From Diabrotica undecimpunctata (lineage: Eukaryota; Arthropoda; Insecta; Coleoptera; Chrysomelidae): DNA of 64,000 nt. Location of the stretch: contig NC_092809.1 in NCBI RefSeq assembly GCF_040954645.1, forward strand, positions 68,461,141 to 68,525,140. The letters are read 5' to 3'. The number at the start of each line of letters is the position of its first letter. Within the stretch, counting starts at the first letter, position 1. Of this stretch, positions 36,110-47,319 are shown piece after piece. The notes under the pieces were generated by a model. It had not been told where the DNA came from and made no database searches. It was given only the letters and a program-made list of their open reading frames with translations. Both the position numbers and the translations under genes were made by a program.

Positions 36110-36870
36110 CTTTTATAGACTAACAGGAATAGGGAAATTAAAGAAATTCAATCTTTTCGACTATCAGCGACAAAAATTGAAAGGTATTGACAAACAGTTT
36201 TATTTTGTCTTTCGACCATACCGTATGATTGAGCGTGGAGAGGCGCAGTGCGATTTGTGTAATACCCAAGTTTTCATTCATTCTTGCCATAATTCTGTTA
36301 CAAAATTTCTTTCTTTATCAGAATATAAAGAGACTGCATATATTTATATAACGTGTAATATTTTGAAAAATAATCCATTGAGACTATTAAGTACTCTCTC
36401 TCTCTTTTTCTCACTTTCTCTCTCTTTCTCTCTCTTTCCCCAGAATAAGATATCTTGTTCTGGGGCCTTTTGTACCGTTACATAAATCACATTTCTTATA
36501 CCAATCTTCTACATCTCGTCGACAGTTGTTCCAGTAAATTCTGTCTCGATCTCTCTCCCGTGTTGTTTTGATACCACAATGTCCTATAAAAATACTGTTA
36601 TGAAGCAATTTGTAACACAAATTTTATTGTGTGAATTTGACAGCACCTCTTGAACTGCGCGTACTCCATCGGGACTTTTCCACTTAATCGACTGTTGGAA
36701 ATATACAGAGATTAATATTGAGCCCAATACGTCTTTACGGTTCCTCTGTATTTGGTTATTTCCTGTCAAATAGATTTTACTCCATTCTAAAGCCATTCTC
36801 GTATGACTTTTAAGTCATTATCTTTCTTTTGACTCTTTTTAAGGTGTTTGTCAAGTCTAGTCATCATCTT
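36110..36870 (-). pseudogene. Gypsy-type LTR retroelement integrase fragment
   Basis: Minus strand, in broken frames: the pre-integrase segment (TVKTYWAQ, KWKSPDGV), the H2C2 zinc-binding motif (GHCGIKTTRERDR ... YKKCDLCNGTKGP, 36411-36620), the core start with its first catalytic Asp (SMDYFSKYY near 36375), and the region of the catalytic Glu (MVERQNKTVCQYL near 36195). The segment with the second Asp is degraded and a CT/GA tract interrupts the coding region. No LTRs or other pol domains were seen. It is the only LTR-element remnant I recognise here. Confidence 0.8.
36398..36440. repeat. (CT)n simple repeat
   Basis: CTCTCTCTCTCTTTTTCTCA-type tract inside the integrase remnant. Confidence 0.9.
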
Positions 36871-36949
36871 CTTCCTGTTTTACTGTTGTCCTCCAAAGAC
36901 TATCGTTTGCGGTTAATTTCTCTTTCTCTTTAAACGGACATTAACTTTA

Positions 36950-37110
36950 AACCTGTAATTTGTTTAAAGCGTCTTGGTGTTCCTGTAATTGTTGATTCTG
37001 TAAAATTGACACCTGTTTTCTTACCTTTTCTATTTCATTTATATTATTCTTAAGAAACGCTAGTTGCTCCCTCAGATGTGTATTTTTTTGTTGCAGATTT
37101 TATTTTTCAC
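36950..37110 (-). pseudogene. Coiled-coil ORF remnant, origin unknown
   Basis: About 50 open minus-strand codons read LREQLAFLKNNINEIEKVRK then QVSILQNQQLQEHQDALNKL, with hydrophobic residues spaced as heptads. It could be a retroelement gag or an ORF1-type coiled coil. No family recognised. Confidence 0.35.
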
Positions 37111-37374
37111 GTCTCTGGTTACTTGTGGGAAATTGATTTTTAGGAGACATATATCTACTAGTATTATAGTATGTAGTGCTATGTATCTCTCGCGCTTCTT
37201 TAACATATTTTTTCTTTCATAGAAAGTGGATGTAGGTACCATCTACAAAAGAAAAAAAACAGGCATTATTGAAAATATGTTTAGTGGGTCCCACCCAGGA
37301 AAATCTTTAGTACGCCACTGTATGAGTTAAATTAAACTAAATAAAATCTATTATTATGGTAAAATATATCTATA

Positions 37375-40300
37375 GGGTAAAGGTTACAGTGATTGGCCAC
37401 TTAAGCATTGGAGTTTGATAAATGTGTAAGGCGTTAACTTGTATTAAAAACCATATAGTTAAATAATATACTAAATATTAGACTAAAGTATCCTCTTTAT
37501 GACTCCGTATGTCATTAATTAATTAAAAATGTTTAATATTTATAAAAAAAGTTTTATTCTTGCAAAAGCAGATTTTATAGTGATTGGTCTAATTTTGATA
37601 ATAATTGGCATAGTAAGTAGATAGTAATTGGCCACCAGTAAAAGGCTAAGTTATCCTAGGTACATATTTTTCTTATTTATGTATCCTACCTGCGTTATTT
37701 TAATTTTGGTTAAAAAACTAAAAAATCATTAAAAATTATATAAAATTTTAGTGATCAAAGACGAATTTGGGTTCAAAAATTTTTAATAAATGTAAGAAAT
37801 TACAAACCAATTACAATGTTATCTTGTCAAAACAAACGTTACACAAAAAGTTCTCCATTTCGGAGAATTTCATCTTATTTTTGGAAATACATTTTATATG
37901 GTATGTTCGGGAACAATTTGAACATTTTACTCCATATTGACTACGTGTTATATTATTAACACACGTATAGCACAGTCCAGTGTATATAGTTTTGTTTTTA
38001 AATGGATTAGGAGCAGATGGTGTAATAATAACCATATTCGTGTTAATAATTCCATCTTGACTGTTGTCACTAAACAGTTTTCTTTTTGTTTTTTCTGGCA
38101 CAACAGTAAGATAACTTTCGATGTTCTCAGGGTTATCATGGAAGTCCATTTTTGGCAAGGTTTCTGTTACGTTGAGTAAAGCATCACCATCGTCTGCGTA
38201 TACTATTTTAGATACTTCCTTGGTTGCACAGCTATTAACACTTACATTTGGAGAATATTTCAAGCTGTGCTTGTTACGGCTTCTGGATCTGTATTATTTT
38301 TAAAAACAAGTTTAACGTTAGTGTTGTTTGGTGATCTTTCTGTATAATTATGTTTAGGCTTTCTTTTTGTTGCTGCTTTTTTTTATTCATTTGTTTTCCT
38401 TTTAGTTCTTTTTTGTTCAACCTTTCGGTCTTACGTTTCTCCTTTTTCACCTCCAGTTCTCTTTTTACAGCTATTTTTTCTTTAATTGCCTTTTTCCTAA
38501 CGGAAGAAGTCAGAACAACTGGTACTTTCTTCGTCTTACTTTTTCCTTTCCTTTCAGGAGTTTTCGGCCAAATAACATAATCGCTGATTGATGAAGATGA
38601 CTTATTTAATAAGACGTGTTCAGAGGCGATCGATGAAGTGCTAGTAGGAATTTGGTTGTCGAAGCTAGTATTTTCTTCGATTAGAATAGGAATATTTTCA
38701 ATGTCAAACATTTGCTCATTTACGATAATTTCCGAACTATGCTTAATAAAACCCATTTTCATCCTGTAAATTTCTGATTTCAAGAGTTAATTCTGGCTCA
38801 CAGATTTCAGATTGGATCGTCCCATGGAATTGGTCCGTTTCTCCTTGCTGCTCTGTATCTTCGCGTTTATCTATATCTTTCAGTTGATTAGTATTCACGG
38901 ATGGACTTGCCTCCAAAAATTCTTTATAAACATAATAGAACGTCAAAAATTCAAAATTATGTGCATCACTTTCAACAAAGTTTTTAAGCCTTTCCATTTT
39001 TTCCTCTCCAAAAATCTTTTTAAATGTTTCGAATTTAATTTTACTGACTTCCGTGTCTCTATATTGTTCTTTTGTCTTGCCAGTGCATTTGGAATAATCA
39101 ATTGCGGATACATTCCAAGGGAAAAGCCCACAGACACGAAAACTATTTCTAATATTTTCTGGTTTTATATTATCAACCACTGTTTTTAAAACTGCAGTAA
39201 AATTGTCCTTTGTTACAACTTCAGTAGGGTACACTCTCTGAAACTTTAATACAGCACTTTTCCATCCTTCTTTTAATGGCTTAAAGACTCCCACATCTGC
39301 AGGTTGCAAGATTCAAGACGAGTTAGGGTACAGAGCAAAAAGAATTATCTGTAGCTTTGTGCATAATTTGCTTATTTCAAAGGTTAAATGTGTGCTGTGA
39401 CCATCGAACAAGGCTACTGAAAATTTGATGTTATTTTTGCTTAAGTAAGGATAAATAATGTTTCCTATATATTCGTAGAATAGCTGATTTTTCATCCAAC
39501 CGTTATCACTGCATCCAATTCCCCAGGTGTCAGGTACAGATTTAACAATTTCAGCTAGCAGTCTTTTGCACGCATAGATAATCATAGGTGGGGTTGAACA
39601 CAACACAACACCACAAGCTGAAAATGTAAACATCGCTATGATATTGTTTTTTGAATGATGTTATATTTCGTAAACGTTTTTCGCTCCTCTTGGTGCAAGA
39701 ACTATTTTGTTCTTTGGGTAAAGCCAAAAACAGGTTTCGTCTCCATTGTAGATTCTGCTGGAATCTTCAAGAATCTCAAATAATTGTTTTTCCTTTAAAT
39801 AGTCTTCTACATTAGTAAACCAGTTTCTTATGTCTGCTTCTGCTACAACTGAGCTAGCTGCTGTTATTCCTTCTGCGGTTCTTAGAGTTATATTTGGGTG
39901 ACCTTTTAGGAAGGAGTGATACCATCCTCTTCATGGATGGTTATCTTTAAACAGATTTTCTCTAGGGGCTGCGTCAAGGAAATATTTCACAGAAGCTTCA
40001 ATGTCTTCCATTCTACGAGGAAATCCTTTCTTGTATGAGGTCAATATCCATCTTTCTAGAACTGCTTCTTGTTCTGAAGTTAATACTGGGTGAGGTCCAA
40101 GAGAAACTTTATTATTAAATCTGACACTTGACCGGAACTGAAGTGTTGCTCGAGGAATCTGATATAACTTGGAAGCTTCTCTTTGACTCATACCGTTTTC
40201 AATAGACTCTAAAGCCTTAATTATATCTTCTTCTTTATATTTTTTTCGGTAAGAAACACCTTCACAGACCTTTGGCATGTTATAACTGAAAAAAAAGTAT

Positions 40301-40921
40301 TGCGATAGTGATTGGCCACATTAAACTATAGTAATTAGCCTACGGCCAACGACTGTTTACTCTTAGAATATTTAAAGGTAACAATAAGAATAATGTAATT
40401 TAGAGTGCCCATTTTTATGGAAAACAAATTCTATCTGAAAATTTATTTTAGAAATTTATCACAGTAATTGGCCGGCCGGTCAATAACTGTTTATATATCT
40501 AAATTATTGATATAGTTATTGGTATAATAAATTCGCGCGTTTTTTGTTATCTAAAAATGTTTGGGACATAAAATTTGATCAGTTACAATCTTAGTTTAAT
40601 ATATCATGTTAAATTATATCTATATCTATAACGATTAACTTTATAATGGATCAAAAACAAGTGTACAATCCTTAAGAAATTCGTAAGATTTTACCTGTGA
40701 ACAACTATACTGGCGACAGCAAGAAGTAATCACACGCTTTAAGCACTTTAGTGTGACTGTAACCAGACGAAACTTTAGGTGAAGATTAAGCGACGTTGTC
40801 AAAATTATTCTGTAGATTTGATTTATTTCAGTAACAGCAGAGATTCTTAATATTTATAAATTTATGTTAACTAGTCATGTATTGGCCATGTATGGCCAAT
40901 AGATGACTGTATCATTTACCC
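37375..40921. mobile_element. Pogo-like DNA transposon with subterminal repeats
   Basis: The left end GGGTAAAGGTTACAGTGATT (37375) pairs with the right end, in reverse complement GGGTAAATGATACAGTCATC, stopping at 40921. TA flanks both (37373-37374 and 40922-40923). The element is 3547 bp and encodes a psq-HTH/DDE_1 transposase on the minus strand. Both ends carry copies of AGT(G/A)ATTGGCC on the plus strand, at 37388, 37623, 40307 and 40463, with weaker ones at 37579 and 40330. Confidence 0.88.
37811..40278 (-). pseudogene. Pogo-like transposase: psq HTH, DDE_1, basic tail, PHD-like finger
   Basis: The ATG at 40278 starts MPKVCEGVSYRKKYKEEDII; the psq-type HTH follows (SIENGMSQREASKLYQIPRA). 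An in-frame TGA after FKDNHP interrupts. The DDE_1 domain shows the first Asp in RIYNGDETCFWLYPK (about 39750), an in-frame TAA, the second Asp in VALFDGHSTHLTF, then an in-frame TGA where Trp is usual, and the third Asp in LQPADVGVFKPLKEGWK. After a frameshift near 38760 comes VIWPKTPERKGKSKTK and a Lys-rich probable nuclear-localisation region. After a second shift near 38270 a Cys/His finger C-x2-C ... C-x2-C-x4-YH-x2-C ... C-x2-C closes the protein (37811-38000). At least three nonsense changes and two shifts make it inactive, though every domain remains. Confidence 0.87.
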
Positions 40922-40923
40922 TA

Positions 40924-42339
40924 TATAGATATAAATGTATCTACATTATATTATATCTATAACCAAGTACAATAACAAATTATATATAACGCAATTGTCG
41001 ATTCATGCAAATTTGAGACAAACCATTTAACCTTGAGTCACATGTTTTTTGTTCACTAGTCGTTCAATCTAAATATCATATTCATCTATTTATGTATTAA
41101 ACAATTATCAAATATTTTTATTGTTTATATTTGTTATAAAAAAATTGCAAATATACGACTGCTAATCGATCACTAATCAACTCAAGAATACACTAAGAAT
41201 CTACGTTAGAATATAACCCCCCAAATACAATAAATGGCTGGCGCAAGCATATTATCTAACGTACAGTGTACAGTGGGGAATATACCGAATGCGCTGCAAA
41301 CGTCAATATAGATCCAAGTTATGTCTACAAACGTTATATAAAAATTAAAATACGGCTTGTATCAACTTATCCTCACTCGGCGTTAACGGGTTAAATATCT
41401 TTTAAGTTAATTTGAAAATATACGCAAATCAAAAAACAAGGTGATGATCCTTGCATCTATTACAAGTATTTGTTTTTTTAAACAATGATTTTTACAAACG
41501 TATTTACGCCATTTGTTACATACCAAATGCTTGTTTGTTATCATTACGTAAACAAATATAAAAACTTGCACGTTTAGTAGCTCTTTCAACGGGCCTATCT
41601 TGGTCTTCGTTATCGTAAGATGCGGCCAACTCGGGGAATAACTTCTCATAATTCCCTGGGAATGTTCACTATTTGCTATATAGCTGTAAGCCTAGGTTGC
41701 CGCGTCCTCTCGTCTTTCTGATAATTAAATAAACAGTTTGATTGGGGTCAAAATTGACCCCGCCATATCAATTAAGGGTAAATACCATCTAATCTTTTTC
41801 TCTTTGTCCACCTGAGGTATTGTTCGTTACAACTGTGGCATTAATAAATCGGCTTCAGGTTAACAGATATGGTGCTAGAGGCGTATCCTACGCATATTCA
41901 GGATTTATTACGATAACAATGTGGAAGTCATAGGCAGAATAAGGAAGACATGTGAAAAGTCTGATCATAGAATCAGAATCAACATTTCAAAAGTTAAAAT
42001 ATGTAAGACTTAAAGTGAAAAATCAAAAATGCCTCGGCTTTTTTTTTTATTTCCTTCTTTCTTTTTCTAATAATTGATTCTCTTAGGTTACAAATAAAGT
42101 AGTCACTTAGGTGTCAAATAAAGTAAAGATAGCCATAAATATCTCCAACAACCGGAACGGATATGCATTATTAGAAAAAAAAAATCATATTATGTTCAAA
42201 TGTTGTGTGTATGCTCTTTTGACTGTAGACTTAATCGATTAGCCGAACTAAAACTACTCTTATAATATATCTTTTATACTCATTATATTTATGAATATTT
42301 ATAACCTATTTGATAATAATGATTTACAATAGTAATTCC
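40924..42339. other. No recognisable gene
   Basis: AT-rich. A small stem GGGGTCAA-AA-TTGACCCC lies at 41745-41762. No protein motif seen. Confidence 0.45.
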
Positions 42340-42760
42340 CTAGGTTTAGGTTTAACTTTTACAATTAAATTTTACAATTTTATTATTACATTAATAATGT
42401 GTTCAATTAGGATCTCATAGATACTTTTATCTTTAGTAGCAATCAAAGCTTGTAGATTAAAAGGTTTTCTTATATATTGAGTAATATAAATTTGATCTAT
42501 AAAATAATCTATTTCTTTTTTTTTTAATTTACAATCATATATGTTCTGCGGATCCTAATTCTCCATATTCACAACAGTTTGTGTCTGACAGTCCTATTTT
42601 ATGTTTATGTTGTGGAACTAAGGAGTGGCCAAACCTAAGTCTACATACATGATATAAAGACCTTGTTGCCTTAATAGTCACTAAACCAGCTTTTAGATGT
42701 TCAAATGTTACTGTGTCGCATTTAGTTTCTAGAAATTTTACTCACAATGCTGTAATCCAT
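42340..42760 (-). pseudogene. I/Jockey-like LINE ORF2 C-terminal tail
   Basis: Minus strand: RLRFGHSLVPQHKHKIGLSD and CCEYGELGSAEHI (tail after RNase H), then, one frame over, KPFNLQALIATKDKSIYEIL ending near 42345. The L-R-x-G-H-x-x-x-x-x-x-L-H-x-I-G-L-x-D-x-x-C block is standard for these LINEs. One frameshift lies near 42540. Upstream RNase H and RT are absent. Confidence 0.72.
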
Positions 42761-43984
42761 CTATTATTCAGACAAAAACACTCAGTATACTATATAATTA
42801 GGATATATTCTATATTGATTTCTAAAGATCAATAAATATTATTTGGAGGTTTGTATTTTTAGGCTATGTACTTTTCTATTAGCTGCATAGTACATCTCTA
42901 GTATTATGTGGTATTATTTAAAAATAAGTTTTATCAAATAGTTTCCAAATCTTCAGTTAGATGATGTATTCAAGTTTCTTATATGTCATTGTGTGGACGA
43001 CACTGCAACATTCACTGTAGATTTTTATAGATATACGCTCTCCCTACACCTAACCCATCCCATATACCATGATGTATAGCGGTCTGGGTACGCTGGGCTA
43101 CCACGACATGATAAATACACTTGTCAAAATTTCAATTTCCTAAACCGTGTTCCATTCAGCGGCCCATTGCCGCCGCTATGCAAATTTACCGGCATTCTCC
43201 GTCTCTACTCTCTCTTTTTGGCTTGTACGCTAAATCATTCACCGCCAGAACTCTTTTCTTTTTTCTCCACCTCCTCACATTTTGCTAGATTAATAACCAG
43301 AGATGGTTGATTTCAGATACAGGCATCTACGAGAGGATGTTTAAATTAAATTTACTATGAGTTGTACTTAAGATTTAATAAAAAACTATTTTTAGATTAA
43401 CAGCGTCGTTTCTTAAGCTTTGAAGCGTATAAAAATAAAAAACTAGCATCCGAAATTAATGTAATATTTTCCACCATACGTTTCGTGAAGATTAGTCAAA
43501 ATGGAGTTAAAAAATATTCGTCATGTATAGATTAATTGCAAATTCTGACATTGAAGTCTAAGCAGCATAGAAAAACAAAACAAATATTAATATTTATATA
43601 CCATTTCTACCAAGTTTTAGCAGAATATATTTAAGTTAAGAAGGTCTAAAAGAAAATAAAAATAGAAAATTCTGGCAATTTTTCACCAATTTTGCCCTTG
43701 CAGTGCGCCTTTAAAAAATTATCTCATTATTATACTTGAAGAGTTATCTTTATAAAGAATAGATTTTAATAAGCTATCAATAGTTTTAAGACCTAAGTCT
43801 TTACCGATTCACCTAATCACTCACCTTATAGTAACAGAAATATTTAACATAAGTTTCATCTTAGCCTACATTCCAAGAAATGGGGAATGGTTAAATCTAA
43901 ATTTCTCTAAACGAAATAATTAAAGAAAACTTAAGAAGTACACTAGCCTAATGTAAATTTTTAACGTAAAAGTCAATATAAGAC
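42761..43984. other. No recognisable gene
   Basis: AT-rich with a GC-richer patch at about 43060-43210. Nothing interpretable seen. Confidence 0.4.
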
Positions 43985-43991
43985 ATAAAAT

Positions 43992-44885
43992 TTAACTAAA
44001 AATATGTTTCGTAGTCTGTGTTGCAGCATTAAGTACAGTTTGACAGCTCCTTGGCATGCTTAAAATTGAGAGCAGCTTGGGAGCAATCTGTCTCTGAAGC
44101 ATATACCATACATGCTTGATGAAATTAAGATCTGGTAATTGTCCTGGCCACGGTAAAAGTGTAACATCCCTAATATGAAACCAATCTCTTACTGTGGCTG
44201 CGATATGTGGCCTTGCATTATCCTGCACGTAACTCAAATCAGGACCTGCAGCAGTAAGTCCTGCATGTAACGCAAATGTAAGGACAAAAGGTTCTAAGAT
44301 ACGATCAATATATTGCCTTCTGCAAAAACAGTAACAGTTAGATAAAATGGACAAACACCTTGTACATGTCTTTGTCGCTCTTTTCGACCAGGCCCTCTCC
44401 AAACTCGCCGAGGTAAAGATAAAACCTATCTTCATCTGAAAATAACACAGAACTCTATTCTGATAAGCCCTACTGCATATGTTATTGTGCCCACATTAAT
44501 CTAACTCCACGATTTCCATAATGTAACAGTGGAACTCTCAATGGATGTCCGGTGTGTAGGTCAGTTTTATGTAATCTGTTCCTTAAAGTTTGGTCACATA
44601 CAGTAATGTGAGTATTTTCTAAGGCCTTACAGAGTTCAAGTGTAGTTATATGCACATTTCAACGATCTAATCCTACCACATACTGATCTTGTCGAGGAAA
44701 AGTTTTACGTTGACGACTCCCATGTCTTTCAGCGGCATTACCAAATTGTTTATATTGACGCCACAATCTCGAAATTACGCTCTGAGACACGTCAAAATGA
44801 CGTACAACACCAGCTTGTGAAAAAGAGCCAACCTAAATCATATTTACAGAACTTACCATTTGAACATGTGTGTTGAATACCGACG
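43992..44885 (-). pseudogene. Tc1-like transposase, dead
   Basis: Minus-strand pieces: an HTH with SQAGVVRHFDVSQSVISRLW (near 44800), a linker with stops, VLFSDEDRFYLYLG (first Asp, near 44440), QDNARPHIAATVRDW (second Asp, near 44230), and PDLNFIKHVW near 44120, where the third acidic residue of DD34E is Lys (I-E-H-V-W expected). It ends near 43992. Stops and shifts are frequent. Terminal inverted repeats were not found. Confidence 0.83.
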
Positions 44886-44999
44886 CTCCATGACTATGTT
44901 AGCATTTAATTATCTTGTTTTAGTAAAATTGTAAAGTTTTTTATTTAAAGTATTCTAATTAAAGACCGTCTTTAATTTTTTATGGCCATTGACACAAAC

Positions 45000-45950
45000 A
45001 TGTTTTAAATGCAAGTTTTATCATTAAGTTATAAATTGAAAGCAAAGTCTATAAAAACAAATTTAATGGTCATATTCTGTTCAGACAACTGAACATCTTT
45101 CAAGAAACCAATTAGGTTAAAGACTTGATCAAGTGAGTGTAAAACGTTAATATTAGACTTAAGTTTATGTTGCACTCTGTGTTTCGCGTACCAGGAATAA
45201 TTAATAAGGATGTGTTTTAGAGTTGGCACTTGAGCAGATTTGAAAATTGGGCTTCTGCTCGATTTTCATTAAGTAGTCATGTGTGAATCAGGTATGTTCA
45301 ATTCTTAATGGGTTGCAATGAAGTTTCGTTAGAGACGATAATTGGGCTTTGGCTGCAGGGTCTTCTGTTAAATTCTATTAATCGATTTAGTGATTAAAAG
45401 AGCTAATCTGATTTTTTGGACCATTCGCTAAGTTGATTTACGGCGGTCTGGAGCACGTTGCATGTGGCGATTGTACTTTTTCCTAGCCAATATAAAATAA
45501 GGTCATTTGCGAATATTAAGTACTTGACTGATGGACAAATACTCGAACAAATATCATTTATTGCAAAAATGAATAGTGTTGTACTAAGTATAGAATCTTG
45601 TGGGGCTACATTATTTTGAAAGTTCTTTATCATAAAAAGTTTTTTATAAAGGAGTAAGTGTTTGCTGTTATCTTGTATTAAAGCAGCTTTTGAGGAATGG
45701 GTGGGCGCGAAATAGTATTTATATATCTGTATTGTTATATTATTTAATATATCTATATTAAAAACAGTAGCGATCAGATTTTGAAGCGGAAAAGCCTAAG
45801 CTATTTGTGTTTGTAATAGCACTAAGTTGTCAAGAGTTGAACGGTGACGTCTGAAAGCAAATTGTGCTGCACCAATTATTGCATATTTTTCAAGTAGCTA
45901 TATTATTCCTGAATTAATTATTTTTTCGAACAGTGTAACATTTTTTATAG
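45000..45950 (-). pseudogene. Jockey-like LINE RT with RNase H deleted
   Basis: Minus strand: AAQFAFRRHRSTLDNLVLLQ (RT core), NVAPQDSILSTTLFIFAIND, then YLIFANDLILYW, where the catalytic F-A-D-D is F-A-N-D. After about 150 bp the frame reads the C-terminal tail LRIEHT-like, TLKHILINYSWYAKHRVQHK and VFNLIGFLKDVQL. Most of the RT thumb and RNase H is missing. Confidence 0.83.
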
Positions 45951-47319
45951 TTAATATATTAAATTATTTCTAATCCCTTTACCTCCGTTGCTAATACGCC
46001 CATGGTCGTATTCGCAAATAGGTTGTTAAATTTTATTGGAAACTACCGAAATATTACGGAAGAATCTACCTACTTATTTAAAGACGCCGGTTTGGTTAAT
46101 CCTTAGTTATTCTATTTCCGGTTTAGCGTCTGTTCCTTTGATAGATTTGTTAAATATCGTCGAAAGCAGGTCTATAGTAATTTTTCTGTAAAAACCTAAT
46201 TCCGAAGATTTTATTTTCATCACGTTCCAAGTTACTAGTATCGTTGTTTACCTCGAATACTTCGAACTTTTCACCTACTTAGAAATGGATACTGTCCTAT
46301 CGTTTTTAAGTGAGAGATATCCCACCTTTCTTGGGTAGTTTCGTAAATTTTTAGAGAAGGAAGGGACTTCTAGTTGGGTGATATTAGAGGATAGACGCTC
46401 GTTACCTTACCGTCCCTGTGCATTTTCTTTTTAAGTGTGTATACACTTATATATTTGAGTTCTTTTAATCTAATATCATATTAGATTAAATATTGGTATA
46501 AAGTACCTTTTAATTTAAATAAATTCAGTGCTTGATACAAGTATAGTATATAACTTCAGTGCAGTGTAGCAGTCATCGAGAATTACTTTAAGTTATTATA
46601 ATCATAGTATCATCAATTATCTGGGCGAATAATAGGGTATGGTTATGGTATCATATTATCTTCAATTATCTGGGCGAATCTACATTCATCCATATCTTCA
46701 CCTGTAGTTAAGAGTAACTACTGATTTTTTTATTCAATTTCAAGAACATTCAAATTTTCTTACGAACTTTCAATCAGCTACTAAGAAATTCTAATAAATA
46801 ATAATTACGAACATTTTATTGTCCGCTAATCATTAAACAACAGTGCGAACAGATAATTAACTTAACCAGTGCGAGTTGGTTAAATTTTTATTTCTGTAAT
46901 CTTGTCGTATTCTTTAAATCTTACTTTAATTAACTTTGTGTTCTTTATTATTCATTTTTTATTTACTATACCCAGTATCTCGAGATATGCCCATTAAACA
47001 GCAAAGAGAGACTTTCTTTAATCAACTTCAGTTGAATATTTTTATATAGCATCAGACTCTCTTCGCTGATAATTTAATTTGTGTATGATTTCATTATATT
47101 GTATTTGTAAAGGTATTTATCAATCATAATACTGTTTATTTTTTATATGTATACCACCGTTTAATAATTGATGGTGTGTTTTTATTACTTGAGTGTACAT
47201 TCAGCCGCTATATCATCGAGTTGTTAAATATATTGTTTTTGTTTTATGTATGAATTTTATTTGTCGACTCCTAACAAGTTTCCTGATAACATAATAACTC
47301 TGAATATTTGCTTATTATA
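45951..47319. other. No recognisable gene; short direct repeat
   Basis: AT-rich. CTTCAATTATCTGGGCGAAT-like phrases recur 50 bp apart (see 46606-46679). No protein motif seen. Confidence 0.45.
46606..46679. repeat. Two-copy direct repeat, about 25 bp
   Basis: TCAATTATCTGGGCGAAT at about 46613 and 46662. Confidence 0.8.

Noticed and set aside
36078..36485. 135-codon plus-strand ORF
   Set aside because: It is the antisense shadow of the gypsy integrase remnant, whose motifs read on the minus strand.
38812..39189. 125-codon plus-strand ORF
   Set aside because: Antisense shadow of the pogo-like transposase.
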